Below, one piece after another: positions 7,629-17,211 of a DNA stretch of 64,000 nucleotides. Both the position numbers and the translations under genes were made by a program. The notes beneath the pieces were generated by a model, which had not been told where the DNA came from, made no database searches, and saw nothing but the letters and a program-made list of their open reading frames with translations. Location of the stretch: the NCBI RefSeq assembly GCF_024448985.1, contig NZ_JAMOII010000001.1:124001-188000 (forward strand). The letters run 5' to 3'. The DNA is from Stutzerimonas stutzeri. GTDB lineage: Bacteria; Pseudomonadota; Gammaproteobacteria; Pseudomonadales; Pseudomonadaceae. Every line of letters begins with the position of its first letter. Position 1 is the stretch's first letter.

Positions 7629-10463
7629 TCAGGCGGGTTGGCTGACCTTGCTGCGGCTGACGCGATCCACGAGATAGACCAGCCCGTGATAGTCGATCTC
7701 GCCGTGGCGCGAGAGGCCGATTTCGCAGGTGCGGCTGGTGGAGATGCCTTCCCTGCACACCTGCACCGCGTCCTTGAGGCTGCGCAGTGCGTGGGCGTTG
7801 AGCGCTGGCGTGGTGAAGCCTTTGTCGCCTGCAAAACCGCAGCAGTGGATGCCTTCGGGAATCACCACCTCCTTTGCGCAGCGGCGGGCGATATCGATCA
7901 GTGCCTGCGCCTCTCCCAGGTGCTGCGTGCTGCAGGTGACGTGGACTGCTATCGGCGCTTCCTGTGGGATGAGGTCCAGCCGGTCCAGCAGGTGGGTGCG
8001 GATGAAACGCACCGGATCGTAGAAGTCCAGGCGTTGATCGGTCAGGCCCTGGACCATGCGCAGGGTGCAGGGACTGGTGTCGCAGTAGATCGGGTCGAGC
8101 CCGCCGCGGCTGGCCTTGAGCAAGGCATCAAGGGTTTCCTGGTGCTTGCGCTCGGCCTGCTCGGCGTAGCCTTTTGAGGCGAAGGGCTGGCCGCAGCAGA
8201 GATCGTTCAGGTTGTCGGGGAAGATAACCTGGTAGCCGGCCTTCTCTAGCAGGGCGCGGGTGGTGTCGAGCAGCGGTTTCTGTTCCTGATCGCGCGCCGC
8301 TGGACCCATGGCGCGCGAAACACAGGCGGCCAGGTAGACCACACGCGGCCGTTCGTCCTGCGGAGCCGGCTTGGGCAGGTGCAGACGATGTAGCGGCTGC
8401 GGCAAGGCCGGTGTCCACAGTGGAACACGACCGTTGCTGAGCTTGGAGACCGCCGAGGAGGTTTTGCTCAGGGCCTTGGTGCCCATAATCAGATGCGCGC
8501 CATTGGCCGCATGCAGCATGAAGCGAGTGCCTTGCACGGCGGTCGCGAAGTGATCTGCTAGCCAGTTGGCGGTGCCGGTCTTGTTGGCTTCCTTGCTGCG
8601 CAGTTTGCGCACCAGATCGCCGGTATTGATGCCCACGGGGCAGCGTTGGGCACAGAGGCCGGTGGCGGCGCAGGTCTCGACGCCGTGGTAATGGTAGAGG
8701 CGTTCGATCTCGGTGGTATCGATGCCGGCGCGCTTGCGCGCCTGGATGTCGCGCCAGATGACGATGCGCTGGCGCGGCGTCAGGGTCAGTCCGTTGGACG
8801 GGCAGACTGGCTCGCAGAAGCCGCATTCGATGCACTTGTCGACGATCTCGTCGGCGGCGGGCATCGGCTTGAGGTTCTTTAGGTGGATCTGTGGGTCGTC
8901 GGACAGCACCACATCCGGGTTGAGGATGCCGGAGGGATCGAGCAGACGCTTGATCTTCCACATCAGCGCATAGGCCTCGCTGCCCCATTCCAGCTCGACG
9001 AAGGGTGCCATGTTGCGCCCGGTGCCGTGTTCGGCCTTGAGTGCTCCACCGAATTCCACTGCCACCAGTTGGGTGACGTCGTGCATGAATGCTTCGTAGC
9101 GGGCGACCTGCGCCGGGTCGTCGAAGCCCTGGGTGAAGACGAAATGCAGGTTGCCTTCCAGCGCATGGCCGAAAAGGATCGCCTCGTTGTAGGCATGCTT
9201 CTCGAATAGCTGGATCAGACGATTGACGCCCTCGGCCATGCGTTCGATGGGGAAGGTGACGTCCTCGATGATTACCGTAGTGCCGGTCTGGCGTACGGCA
9301 CCGACGGCGGGGAAGGTGTCCTTGCGGATGCGCCAGAGCTGGTTGTAGACCGCCGGGTCTTCGCTGAAATCGACTTGCTTCTCCACCGGGAAATGCGCGA
9401 TAGAGGCCATGGTCAGGTTGATTTGTTCGTGCAGCAGCGGCTGGCTGGCCGCGCGGGATTCGATCAGCAGCGCGCAGGCATTGGCGGAGAGGTCCTTGAC
9501 CCACTCCGGCAGGCCTTTCATGTTTTCCACCGAGCGCATGCTGCGACGGTCCAGCAGTTCCACCGCCGAAACTGGCTGCTGCTTGAGCACTGGCACGGCC
9601 AGGCAGCAGGTTTCCACGTTGGGGAAGACGATCAGTGCGCTGGCCTTGTGCGGGTGGTCCGGCACGGTGTCGTAGGTCACCGCACTAATGAAGCCCAGGG
9701 CTCCTTCGGAGCCGACCATCAGATGGTTGAGGATATCCAGCGGCTCGTCGAAATCGACCAGGGCGTTGAGGGAGAAGCCGGTGGTGTTCTTCAGTCGGTA
9801 CTTGTGGCGAATTTTCGCGGCCAATTCAGTGTTGGCGCGAGTTTGACGGCCCAGTTCGGCCAGCTCGTCGAGCAGTGCGGCACGGCTCTGGCGGAAGGTG
9901 GCGACGCTGACCGCATCCTCGCTGTCGACCAGGGTGCCGTCGGCCAGGACGATGCGCAGGCCAGCGAGGGTCTTATAACTATTCTGCGCGGTGCCGCAGC
10001 ACATTCCGCTTGAGTTGTTGGCGACGATGCCGCCGATCTTCGCGGCGTTGATCGAGGCCGGGTCCGGGCCGATCTTGCGCCCCAGCGGCGCCAACACAGC
10101 GTTGGCGTTGGCGCCGATCACGCCGGGCTGCAGACGGATTTGTGAACCGCCGTTGCGAATCTCGCGGCCGTTCCAGTTGTCGCCGAGCACGATCAACACC
10201 GAGTCGGAGATCGCCTGGCCGGAGAGACTGGTGCCTGCGGCACGGAAGGTCACGGGCACGTTTTCGGCGTGGGCCAGCTTGAGCAATCCCACCACTTCGG
10301 CTTCGGATTCGACGCGCACCACCAGCTTCGGTATCAGCCGGTAGAAGCTGGCGTCGGTGCCGAAGGCCAGCGTGGAAAGTGGGTCGTCGAAGCGCCGCTC
10401 CGCCGGGATCAACTGTTCGACTGCTGCGAGAAAGTCGCTCGGCAGGGTGGCAGGCGCGTTCAT
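7629..10463 (-). CDS. dld: FAD/Fe-S D-lactate dehydrogenase (quinone-linked)
   Basis: A 944-residue membrane-associated flavoenzyme that oxidises D-lactate to pyruvate and passes electrons to quinone. The order is an FAD-binding PCMH domain (PVTFRAAGTSLSGQAISDS near residue 70; ASINAAKIGGIVANNSSG near 140), an FAD-linked oxidase C-terminal domain (GHALEGNLHF, KAEHGTGRN), and a ferredoxin-like part with CIECGFCEPVCPS and CAATGLCAQRCPVG. Two CCG-type cysteine domains (DLCCGQPF, HCCGFAGDKG) end the protein. It is third in the lldP-lldD-dld operon, 52 bases after lldD. Glycolate oxidase GlcD-type proteins are similar, but the lld context favours lactate. Confidence 0.88.
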   Translation of the reverse strand: MNAPATLPSDFLAAVEQLIPAERRFDDPLSTLAFGTDASFYRLIPKLVVRVESEAEVVGLLKLAHAENVPVTFRAAGTSLSGQAISDSVLIVLGDNWNGREIRNGGSQIRLQPGVIGANANAVLAPLGRKIGPDPASINAAKIGGIVANNSSGMCCGTAQNSYKTLAGLRIVLADGTLVDSEDAVSVATFRQSRAALLDELAELGRQTRANTELAAKIRHKYRLKNTTGFSLNALVDFDEPLDILNHLMVGSEGALGFISAVTYDTVPDHPHKASALIVFPNVETCCLAVPVLKQQPVSAVELLDRRSMRSVENMKGLPEWVKDLSANACALLIESRAASQPLLHEQINLTMASIAHFPVEKQVDFSEDPAVYNQLWRIRKDTFPAVGAVRQTGTTVIIEDVTFPIERMAEGVNRLIQLFEKHAYNEAILFGHALEGNLHFVFTQGFDDPAQVARYEAFMHDVTQLVAVEFGGALKAEHGTGRNMAPFVELEWGSEAYALMWKIKRLLDPSGILNPDVVLSDDPQIHLKNLKPMPAADEIVDKCIECGFCEPVCPSNGLTLTPRQRIVIWRDIQARKRAGIDTTEIERLYHYHGVETCAATGLCAQRCPVGINTGDLVRKLRSKEANKTGTANWLADHFATAVQGTRFMLHAANGAHLIMGTKALSKTSSAVSKLSNGRVPLWTPALPQPLHRLHLPKPAPQDERPRVVYLAACVSRAMGPAARDQEQKPLLDTTRALLEKAGYQVIFPDNLNDLCCGQPFASKGYAEQAERKHQETLDALLKASRGGLDPIYCDTSPCTLRMVQGLTDQRLDFYDPVRFIRTHLLDRLDLIPQEAPIAVHVTCSTQHLGEAQALIDIARRCAKEVVIPEGIHCCGFAGDKGFTTPALNAHALRSLKDAVQVCREGISTSRTCEIGLSRHGEIDYHGLVYLVDRVSRSKVSQPA

Positions 10464-10485
10464 GCGGACTCCGGGAAATCAAACG

Positions 10486-10506
10486 GGCCGCGTCGAGCGC
10501 GCGGCC
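10486..10506. other. Hairpin in the lldD-dld gap
   Basis: GGCCGCG and CGCGGCC pair across a 7-base loop just after the lldD stop and before dld. No T-run follows in the minus direction, so it is more likely an mRNA-processing or stability element than a full terminator. Confidence 0.4.
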
Positions 10507-10515
10507 TCGTGGGGC

Positions 10516-11685
10516 TCATTCGACGTGTTTGGTGCTCTGATACTGACCCAGCTCGCGAACTAACGAATCGGTGGTGATTTCGCTGATGGACTTAGCGCCG
10601 GTCAGCACCATCGCCACGCGCATTTCCTTGTCGATCAGGTTGAGCAGGTTGGTCACGCCGGCTTCGCCGTCAGCCGCCAGCGCATAGGCGAAGGCGCGGC
10701 CAAGCATGATGGTATCGGCGCCCAGGGCGATCATGCGAACCACGTCCAGGCCACTGCGGATACCGGAGTCGGCGAGAATTTTCAGGTCGCCTTTGACTGC
10801 GTCAGCGATGGCGGGCATGGCGCGGGCGCTGGAAAGCACACCGTCGAGCTGGCGACCGCCATGGTTGGAAACGATGATGCCGTCGGCGCCGAAGGTCACG
10901 GCGTCACGAGCGTCTTCAGCATCAAGGATGCCTTTGATCACCATTGGGCCGTCCCAGAACTCGCGAATCCACTCCAGATCTTTCCAGGAAATCGACGGAT
11001 CGAAGTTGGCTGCCAACCAACCAATGTAGTCTTCCAGTCCGGTCGGATGCCCACGATAGGTGGAGATGTTGCCCAGGTCGTGCGGCTTGCCATGCAGGCC
11101 CACGTCCCAGGCCCAGAACGGATGGGTCATGGCTTGCAGCATGCGACGCATGTTGGCGTTCGGGCCGCTCATGCCGGAATGCGCGTCACGGTAGCGAGCG
11201 CCGGGGGTCGGCATGTCGACGGTGAATACCAGAGTGGTGACGCCGGCGGCCTTGGCGCGCTCCAGGGCGTTCTTCATGAAGCCGCGGTCCTTCAGCACGT
11301 AGAGCTGAAACCACATGGGCCGCTTGATTGCCGGCGCGACTTCCTCGATCGGGCAGACTGATACGGTGGACAGTGTGAAGGGGATGCCCTTCTTGTCCGC
11401 AGCGCGGGCGGCCTGGACTTCGCCACGACGGGCGAGCATGCCGGTCAGGCCGACCGGTGCCAGCACAACGGGCATCGACAGGGTTTCGCCGAACAGTTGG
11501 GTTTCCAAGCTGAGGTCGGACATGTTGCGCAGTACGCGCTGGCGCAGAGCGAGGCTGGCCAGGTCTTCGACGTTGCGACGCAGCGTGTACTCCGCATAGG
11601 CACCGCCATCGACGTAGTGGAATAGGAAAGGCGGTAGTTTGCGTTTTGCAGCAGCGCGGTAATCCGTAGAGGCAGAAATGATCAT
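10516..11685 (-). CDS. lldD: FMN-dependent L-lactate dehydrogenase
   Basis: A 389-residue member of the alpha-hydroxy-acid dehydrogenase family that oxidises L-lactate to pyruvate at the inner membrane. Visible family signatures are the N-terminal [22 protein letters not shown]-type region (here [15 protein letters not shown]), [18 protein letters not shown], the PTPGARYRD loop, and the active-site [10 protein letters not shown] with its catalytic His and Arg. The C-terminal [21 protein letters not shown] and [12 protein letters not shown] bind the FMN phosphate. Length is normal. The gene follows lldP by 166 bases, a gap with two hairpins that may tune expression. Confidence 0.95.
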   Translation of the reverse strand: MIISASTDYRAAAKRKLPPFLFHYVDGGAYAEYTLRRNVEDLASLALRQRVLRNMSDLSLETQLFGETLSMPVVLAPVGLTGMLARRGEVQAARAADKKGIPFTLSTVSVCPIEEVAPAIKRPMWFQLYVLKDRGFMKNALERAKAAGVTTLVFTVDMPTPGARYRDAHSGMSGPNANMRRMLQAMTHPFWAWDVGLHGKPHDLGNISTYRGHPTGLEDYIGWLAANFDPSISWKDLEWIREFWDGPMVIKGILDAEDARDAVTFGADGIIVSNHGGRQLDGVLSSARAMPAIADAVKGDLKILADSGIRSGLDVVRMIALGADTIMLGRAFAYALAADGEAGVTNLLNLIDKEMRVAMVLTGAKSISEITTDSLVRELGQYQSTKHVE

Positions 11686-11763
11686 CGTGTGTTCTCACCG
11701 AATGAAACGGGGTAAGTCTCGTGGTGCTCCCGTCTGTGACGAAGGCTGTGTTCCGACCTGGTT

Positions 11764-11843
11764 GTCCTGATCAGGCGAGGCTGAGCGTGAACAGGACAGC
11801 ATTCCAAACGTCTTTGCCCCGGGCGTACCGGGGCAAAGGACGT
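11764..11843. other. Two hairpins in the lldP-lldD gap
   Basis: TGTCCTG pairs with CAGGACA (11764-11799), and ACGTC-TTTGCCCC pairs with GGGGCAAAG-GACGT (11808-11843, with single bulges). Neither is followed by a T-run on the minus strand. They could protect the lldP 3' end or reduce read-through into lldD. Confidence 0.5.
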
Positions 11844-11851
11844 GCATTACA

Positions 11852-13546
11852 TCAGACGCCAACCAGTGGGTCCGTCACGCCCAGCAGGTAGATCGCCAGC
11901 ATGCCGATCACACCGGTGAACAGCACATAGTACAGAGTAGGCCAAACGGTCTTGCGCAGCGTGACGCCCTCACGACCGAGCAGGCCTACGGTAGCTGAGG
12001 CGGCGACGACGTTGTGGATCGCCACCATGTTGCCGGCAGCCGCACCGACCGCTTGCGTCGCGACGATCATCGCGCCGGAAATGCCCAGCGACTGCGCAAC
12101 GCCGAACTGGAACTGGCTGAACATCATGTTGCTAACTGTGTTGGAGCCGGCAATGAAGGCGCCCAATGCACCTACGGAGGGCGCCAGCAGCGGATAAATC
12201 CCACCCACGCTATCGGCGACGTAACGCGCCATGATGATCGGCATACTGGCCAGGTCCGCGCCGTTGACGCCGGAGTTGATCAAGATGCGTACCATCGGCA
12301 CGGTGAACAGCAGCACGAAGCCGGCGCTGAGCAGCACGCCACTTGATTCCTTCACGGCGGCCTTGAGCTCCGATGCGCGCATGCCGTGCAGGAAGAAGGT
12401 GATCAGCACCACCGCGACGAGAATGCCGCCGGGCAGGAACAGCGGCTCGATACTGGCGCTAATACCTGTCTCGCCAAGAATGTTACCGAAGGCGATGGAT
12501 ACCGACTTCAGCGCGCTGCTGACTTCGGGGAAGACCCGGCTGATTACCAGAATCAGGCCCACCAGCACATAGGGCAGCCAGGCACGGAGGGCACTCATCG
12601 GGCGCGCGGCGATGTCTTCTAGCTTCATCTCGACGGTGCCCAGCCATTCGGCTGGCCATTCCTTGGCGTCGGCGAAGTCCCAGGCGTTCTTCGGTGTCAG
12701 GAAGTTGAAGCGAGCTGCGGTTGTAACGATGGCCAGGCCGACGAGGCCGCCCAGCAGCGACGGGAATTCCGGACCTAGGAAGATTCCGGTCGCGGCATAG
12801 GGCAGGGTGAACGCGAGGCCCGCGAAGATCGCGAAGGGCAACACTTCGAAGCCGGCTTTCCAGCTTTTCTCCTTGCCGAAGAAGCGCGTCAGCATCATCG
12901 CCATGACCAGCGGCATCACGGTGCCGACAATGGCGTGAGTGATCGCCACGCTGCTGGTGATCTGCTGCAGGAAAAGGTTCCAGCTGGAGCCCTGGGCGAC
13001 CAGTTGAGCACCGATGGTGGCGGTGTCCAGGCCACTGTTGATGCCTACTACGATAGGGGTGCCGACTGCGCCGAACGATACCGGCGTGCTTTGAACCAAC
13101 ATCCCCATCAGTACGGCAGCCATGGCCGGGAAGCCGATGGCAACCAGCAGGGGGGCGGCAATCGCAGCAGGTGTACCGAAGCCGGACGCGCCTTCGATGA
13201 AGCATCCGAACAGCCAGGCAATGATGATGGCTTGGATGCGGCGGTCAGGGCTGACGGTGGTGAAGCCGGCGCGAATGGCGGTGATGCCACCGGAGTGCTT
13301 CAAGGTATTCAGCAGCAGGATGGCGCCGAAGATGATCCACAGCAGGCCGAGGGTGATTACCAGGCCTTGCAGCGTCGAAGCGATGATTCGGTTGAAACTC
13401 ATGTCCCAAACGAACAAGCCGATGGCGGCAGTGAACAGATAGACCAACGGCATGGCGCGGCTAGCAGGCCAGCGCAGGCCAATCAGCATGATGGCGGCGA
13501 GCAAAATGGGCGTGAAGGCGAAAAGTGCAAGCAGTCCGGTGGACAT
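11852..13546 (-). CDS. lldP: L-lactate permease
   Basis: A 564-residue integral membrane symporter of the LctP family that imports lactate. Many hydrophobic segments are visible from the N-terminus ([20 protein letters not shown]) to the C-terminus ([17 protein letters not shown]). Family-specific segments include [53 protein letters not shown] and [20 protein letters not shown]. Length is as usual for the family. It is the first gene of the operon and diverges from lldR across a 272-base region that carries two FadR-type operators. Confidence 0.95.
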   Translation of the reverse strand: MSTGLLALFAFTPILLAAIMLIGLRWPASRAMPLVYLFTAAIGLFVWDMSFNRIIASTLQGLVITLGLLWIIFGAILLLNTLKHSGGITAIRAGFTTVSPDRRIQAIIIAWLFGCFIEGASGFGTPAAIAAPLLVAIGFPAMAAVLMGMLVQSTPVSFGAVGTPIVVGINSGLDTATIGAQLVAQGSSWNLFLQQITSSVAITHAIVGTVMPLVMAMMLTRFFGKEKSWKAGFEVLPFAIFAGLAFTLPYAATGIFLGPEFPSLLGGLVGLAIVTTAARFNFLTPKNAWDFADAKEWPAEWLGTVEMKLEDIAARPMSALRAWLPYVLVGLILVISRVFPEVSSALKSVSIAFGNILGETGISASIEPLFLPGGILVAVVLITFFLHGMRASELKAAVKESSGVLLSAGFVLLFTVPMVRILINSGVNGADLASMPIIMARYVADSVGGIYPLLAPSVGALGAFIAGSNTVSNMMFSQFQFGVAQSLGISGAMIVATQAVGAAAGNMVAIHNVVAASATVGLLGREGVTLRKTVWPTLYYVLFTGVIGMLAIYLLGVTDPLVGV

Positions 13547-13656
13547 GTCAGGCTCCCCCTGTGGTTGGGTTCAGACAGGACCCTGAGCGGACCGTGGAGT
13601 AGGCGCCGGATAAAGATCTCATGATGAGTCCTCGTTATTATTGGCTTCCTGTAAAT

Positions 13657-13667
13657 TGGTCATACCA
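13657..13667. promoter_or_regulatory. Probable LldR operator, lldP side
   Basis: TGGTCATACCA fits the FadR-subfamily palindrome TGGTnnnACCA, with A/T-rich flanks (AAAT before it). It lies 111 bases before the lldP start in the lldP-lldR gap. LldR bound here without lactate would block lldPD-dld transcription. Confidence 0.7.
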
Positions 13668-13792
13668 CTTAACATGGAAGTGCCGCCAGCGTAAGAGCAT
13701 CTCTATTTTGCCGTCAATTAACTCGCTATAGACTTTGGTCGCAGGGCCTACTCTTGCCAGTATTCAGCGCGATCGCTAGGCTCTGTACTTAT

Positions 13793-13803
13793 TGGTAAGA
13801 CCA
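13793..13803. promoter_or_regulatory. Probable LldR operator, lldR side
   Basis: TGGTAAGACCA is a second TGGTnnnACCA palindrome, centred 136 bases from the first and only 15 bases before the lldR start codon. It overlaps the ribosome-site region and would fit autorepression, or looping with the other site. Confidence 0.7.
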
Positions 13804-13818
13804 CTCGAGGAGTGGAAT

Positions 13819-14601
13819 ATGGACGTGGGAATGGTGCGTCACCGCCGGTTGGCGGATGACATCGTCACGCAATTGGAAGCGATGATTCTCGAAGGCACGC
13901 TCAAGCCGGGTGAGCGGTTGCCGGCGGAACGAACCTTGGCGGAACAGTTCGGCGTATCGCGACCGTCGCTGCGCGAGGCGATCCACAAACTAGTGGCTAA
14001 GGGGTTGCTGGTCAGCCGGCACGGTGGCGGAAACTTCGTGGCGCAGTCGCTGGGTACGACTTTCAGCGATCCGCTGTTACATCTGCTGGAGAACAACGCC
14101 GATGCTCAGCGTGATTTGTTGGAGTTCCGGCACACGCTAGAGGGCAGTTGCGCCTATTACGCTGCATTGCGCGCTACCGAGGTCGATCAGCAGCGCCTCG
14201 GCGAAGCCTTTGCCGCGCTACAGGATTGCTATTCGCGCGAGGGTGCCGTAAGCCGGGCGGAAGAAGGTGCCGCCGATGCACGCTTCCATCTGGCGATCGC
14301 CGAGGCCAGTCACAATACGGTCTTGCTGCACACGGTCCGGGGCCTGTTCGATATGCTCAAACGCAATGTGGTGACCAACATTGGTGGCATGTATGCGCTA
14401 CGCGATGAGACGCGCAATATGCTCATGAAGCAGCATCAAGAACTGTACGACGCGATCGTTGGGCGTCGGGCGGACGAGGCGCGGGACGTGATCCACCGCC
14501 ATATTAATTACGTGCAGGAAGTGCTCGCTGAAGGTCAGCAGGAGGCCCGCCGCCTGGCGCGCGCGCAGCGCCGGCATGGCGACAAGGTCAAGGGCTCGTA
14601 G
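13819..14601 (+). CDS. lldR: Lactate-responsive FadR-family repressor
   Basis: A 260-residue GntR/FadR-type regulator. The winged helix (residues about 8-72) includes GERLPAERTLAEQFGVSRPSLREAIHKL; the C-terminal FCD domain binds the effector and has an acidic/His pattern (DARFHLAIAEASHNTVL, MLMKQHQELYDAIV, DVIHRHINYV) typical of metal-dependent FCD members. The ATG at 13819 is chosen because GAGGAG lies just upstream and an earlier in-frame start would sit inside the operator. It is divergent from lldP-lldD-dld. In Pseudomonas, LldR represses this operon until lactate is present; this is known of the family. Confidence 0.9.
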   Translation: MDVGMVRHRRLADDIVTQLEAMILEGTLKPGERLPAERTLAEQFGVSRPSLREAIHKLVAKGLLVSRHGGGNFVAQSLGTTFSDPLLHLLENNADAQRDLLEFRHTLEGSCAYYAALRATEVDQQRLGEAFAALQDCYSREGAVSRAEEGAADARFHLAIAEASHNTVLLHTVRGLFDMLKRNVVTNIGGMYALRDETRNMLMKQHQELYDAIVGRRADEARDVIHRHINYVQEVLAEGQQEARRLARAQRRHGDKVKGS

Positions 14602-14653
14602 CGAATCCTGGCGCGAAAAGCGCCCGGGATGGCTTCAAGCTTTGGGGGCTGGC

Positions 14654-15136
14654 TTAGTCGTCCTTGCCCTTGGTGCGCATGGCGCGCTGGATCTCGCGGG
14701 CCGAATCGCGCTCTTTCTCAGTGTGGCGCTTGTCGAATTCTTTCTTGCCCTTGGCAAGAGCGATATCACATTTGATCAGATGCTTTTTCCAGTACAGCGA
14801 GAGGGCTACGCAAGCGTAGCCTTTCTGCTGCACGGCACCGAACAGCTTGCCCAGCTCGCGCTTGTTGAGCAGTAGCTTGCGGGTGCGCGTAGGGTCGGCG
14901 ATGACATGGGTGCTGGCGGTGGTCAAAGGCGTGATGTGACAGCCCATCAGCCAGGCCTCGCCGTCTTTGAGCAGCACGTAGCTGTCCACCAGTTGCGCCT
15001 TGCCGGCACGCAGGCTTTTCACTTCCCAACCAGCCAGAACGAGGCCCGCCTCGAATTTCTGCTCGATGAAGTAATCGTGTAGCGCTTTCTTGTTCAGCGC
15101 GATGGTCCCGGGGGACTGTTTCTTCTGTTTGGCCAT
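14654..15136 (-). CDS. smpB: SsrA-binding protein SmpB
   Basis: A 160-residue basic RNA-binding protein that loads tmRNA into stalled ribosomes. Family signatures are [21 protein letters not shown] near the N-terminus, [14 protein letters not shown], the [11 protein letters not shown] segment, and the basic C-terminal tail ([17 protein letters not shown]) that enters the empty mRNA channel. Length is normal. Its RNA partner ssrA is 7.6 kb to the left, with the lactate locus between them. The gene is convergent with lldR and divergent from ratA. Confidence 0.96.
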   Translation of the reverse strand: MAKQKKQSPGTIALNKKALHDYFIEQKFEAGLVLAGWEVKSLRAGKAQLVDSYVLLKDGEAWLMGCHITPLTTASTHVIADPTRTRKLLLNKRELGKLFGAVQQKGYACVALSLYWKKHLIKCDIALAKGKKEFDKRHTEKERDSAREIQRAMRTKGKDD

Positions 15137-15372
15137 AGGTTGCGCATTATAAGGAGAGACGCTGCGGCTGGCGATAAGCGTTGAGCTGCGGCGGCATGAA
15201 ACTTGAGAGGGACGGGCTTATCCCCGACAATGTGCCATCTTTTCGTTCGCTCGTGCCGGTCGTGCTGCGTGCCGGAGGATTGTACGGGTGCCTCATTCTT
15301 GCCATCGATGCCGTTGGCGTTCGTTTGGCTGTGGCGGTCTTTGGCTGTCGACTGATGAAGTAGAAGGTCTGC

Positions 15373-15807
15373 ATGACGACACATATCCAACGCTCGGCAC
15401 TGCTGCCGTATCCGGCGCACGCATTGTTCGACATGGTCAACGACGTGGCCAGCTACCCCAAGTTCCTGCCCTGGTGTTCCGCCACCGAGGTGCTGTCTGC
15501 CAGCGAGACGCAGATGCAGGCCAGCATGACCGTGGCGAAAGCGGGCTTGAGTCAGCGCTTTCTGACCCGTAATGAGCTGCAGCCGGGCAAGCGCATCGAA
15601 ATGAAGCTGGAGGAGGGGCCGTTCAGCCACCTGCACGGTATCTGGGAATTCAAAGCGCTAGGAGAGAAGGCCTGCAAGATCAGTCTGGACCTGACGTTCG
15701 ACTACGCCGGGCCGCTAGTTAAGGCCACTCTCGGGCCGCTGTTCAATCAGGCGGCCAATACCTTGGTCGATGCCTTCTGTGACCGCGCGAAACAGCTCTA
15801 TGGATAA
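15373..15807 (+). CDS. ratA: Coq10/START-like protein RatA
   Basis: A 144-residue polyketide-cyclase/Coq10-type protein. SALLPYPAHALFDMVNDVAS, YPKFLPWCSATEVL, RFLTRNELQPGKRIEM and PLFNQAANTLVDAFCDRA are family hallmarks. In E. coli RatA was described as a 70S-association inhibitor (toxin), whereas Coq10 relatives bind ubiquinone; the sequence does not decide between these roles. It overlaps rnfH by eight bases, an arrangement widely conserved in proteobacteria. A toxin-antitoxin label for the pair is not supported by anything seen here. Confidence 0.88.
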   Translation: MTTHIQRSALLPYPAHALFDMVNDVASYPKFLPWCSATEVLSASETQMQASMTVAKAGLSQRFLTRNELQPGKRIEMKLEEGPFSHLHGIWEFKALGEKACKISLDLTFDYAGPLVKATLGPLFNQAANTLVDAFCDRAKQLYG

Positions 15808-16120
15808 GCAGGCCATCGCCATCGAGGTCGTCTACGCCCGAGTAGACAAGCAGAAGCTGCTTCGCCTGACGGTGCCGCAGGGTACGAGCGTGCGTGCGGC
15901 GGCGCTGCAATCAGGAATGGATGCGCATTTTCCCGAGCTGGATCTGAATGCGGCGCCACTGGGGATATTTGGCAAGGCGGTGCTCAAGCCGGATGAGCGG
16001 GTGCTGGAAGAGGGCGAGCGGGTAGAAATTTACCGGCCTTTGATTGCCGATCCGAAAGAAGTACGCAAGCAGCGTGCCGCGAAGGCGGCAAAGAACAAGG
16101 CCGAGGCGACAGGGAGTTGA
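15800..16120 (+). CDS. rnfH: RnfH family ubiquitin-like protein
   Basis: A 106-residue protein of the RnfH (UPF0125) family with a beta-grasp fold. Signatures are IEVVYARVDKQKLLRLTVPQGTSV at the N-terminus, GIFGKAVLKPDERVLEEGERVEIYRPL and the closing DPKEVRKQRA helix with a basic tail. I chose the ATG at 15800, which overlaps the end of ratA; the frame reaches to 15770 but the extra residues do not belong to the family. The role is not firmly known. It is translationally coupled to ratA. Confidence 0.9.
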   Translation: MDKQAIAIEVVYARVDKQKLLRLTVPQGTSVRAAALQSGMDAHFPELDLNAAPLGIFGKAVLKPDERVLEEGERVEIYRPLIADPKEVRKQRAAKAAKNKAEATGS

Positions 16121-16153
16121 CGAGCCCGGGCGATCCGGGCTCTGCCTCGCAGC

Positions 16154-16654
16154 TTAGTTAGTTTCCAGAGGTTCCGGGATCGGCACCGGTACCGGCTCGG
16201 CTGCGTCGACATCGCGCTGGATCTGCTCCAGCAGCGAGCCTGGCGCGGGGCTTTCTTCCCCAGTTGCCGCAGGCTCGACGGTCGTCGGCTGGCCGCCTAG
16301 GATTGCCTCATCACGGCTGACGCCCGGCATGAAATCACCGGCCAGACCAGCGAGTTGATCGTTGCCGTTGAAGACCAGGCTGACGCGCTCCTGCTGGCGC
16401 TGCCCGCCGCCGGGCTGGATGCTGTACAGATAATCCCAGCGGCTGGCGTTGAAGGTATCGGTGATAAGCGGGCTACCCATGATAAACCGCACTTGTGACC
16501 GGGTCATTCCGGGGCGCAACTGGTCTATCATGTCCTGCGTAACGACATTGCCCTGTTGAATGTCGACCTTGTAAACCCCGGGGAATGAGCAACCGGCGAG
16601 TGCGAACAGGCCCACTAGCGTGAGGCTGGACAGCATGAGCTTGGCGTTTTGCAT
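16154..16654 (-). CDS. bamE: Outer membrane assembly lipoprotein BamE
   Basis: A 166-residue lipoprotein (called OmlA in Pseudomonas). The signal peptide ends in the lipobox LAGC (lipidated Cys about residue 22), followed by the BamE/SmpA domain: [27 protein letters not shown] and [12 protein letters not shown] Pro/Glu-rich tail of about 50 residues extends beyond the E. coli protein. It belongs to the BamABCDE complex that inserts beta-barrel proteins. The start at [10 protein letters not shown] is set by the signal peptide; the longer frame upstream is not used. It is divergent from fur with a short shared regulatory region. Confidence 0.94.
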   Translation of the reverse strand: MQNAKLMLSSLTLVGLFALAGCSFPGVYKVDIQQGNVVTQDMIDQLRPGMTRSQVRFIMGSPLITDTFNASRWDYLYSIQPGGGQRQQERVSLVFNGNDQLAGLAGDFMPGVSRDEAILGGQPTTVEPAATGEESPAPGSLLEQIQRDVDAAEPVPVPIPEPLETN

Positions 16655-16747
16655 CGGTGGGTGACTTCCACTATCTTGGCTGGGCAAAGCCTGGATCATA
16701 CCCGTATTGAAGGAGGCTGCGAAACAGCAGCAACGAGAAAGCCAACC

Positions 16748-17155
16748 ATGGTTGAAAATAGCGAACTACGCAAAGCCGGCCTCAAAGTGACCCTACCACG
16801 GGTCAAAATTCTGCAGATGCTGGATACCGCCGATCGGCGCCATATGAGTGCCGAAGATGTCTACAAAGCGCTGATGGAGGCGGGCGAGGATGTCGGCCTG
16901 GCCACGGTTTATCGCGTGCTCACGCAATTCGAGGCGGCGGGATTGGTGGTTCGCCACAATTTCGATGGCGGCCATGCGGTATTCGAGCTAGCCGACGGTG
17001 GCCACCATGACCATATGGTTTGCGTCGACAGCGGTGATGTCATCGAATTCTTCGACCATGACATCGAGAAGCTGCAAAAAGAGATCGTCCAGCGCCACGG
17101 CTACGAGCTCGTTGATCACAATCTGGTGCTCTACGTGCGCAAGAAGGCCGAGTGA
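16748..17155 (+). CDS. fur: Ferric uptake regulator Fur
   Basis: A 135-residue iron-sensing repressor. The DNA-binding domain includes [14 protein letters not shown] and [20 protein letters not shown]; the metal-binding region has [16 protein letters not shown]. Only one Cys (92) is present, so the CxxC zinc site of E. coli Fur is absent, as in Pseudomonas aeruginosa Fur. The ATG at 16748 follows an AAAGCCAACC leader, and the frame upstream (to 16649) overlaps bamE and is not family-like. Divergent from bamE, convergent with recN across a strong terminator. Confidence 0.95.
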   Translation: MVENSELRKAGLKVTLPRVKILQMLDTADRRHMSAEDVYKALMEAGEDVGLATVYRVLTQFEAAGLVVRHNFDGGHAVFELADGGHHDHMVCVDSGDVIEFFDHDIEKLQKEIVQRHGYELVDHNLVLYVRKKAE

Positions 17156-17170
17156 TAATTAGTGCTGCGT

Positions 17171-17200
17171 AAAAAAGGCGACCTTCCGGTCGCCTTTTTC
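17171..17200. terminator. Bidirectional terminator between fur and recN
   Basis: GGCGACC and GGTCGCC pair across a TTCC loop (17177-17194), flanked by AAAAAA on the left and TTTTT on the right. It can therefore end both fur (+) and recN (-). Confidence 0.9.
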
Positions 17201-17211
17201 GTTGTGGCCGT

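Noticed and set aside
8128-9504. A 458-codon frame on the same strand as dld in another phase
   Set aside because: Its translation is rich in Arg, Pro and His and lacks motifs, while dld is full length with all its cofactor motifs in its own frame.
15373-16120. ratA-rnfH as a toxin-antitoxin pair
   Set aside because: The overlap is conserved, but RatA is a Coq10-like protein and RnfH is not a recognised antitoxin; nothing in the sequence supports a toxin-antitoxin role.
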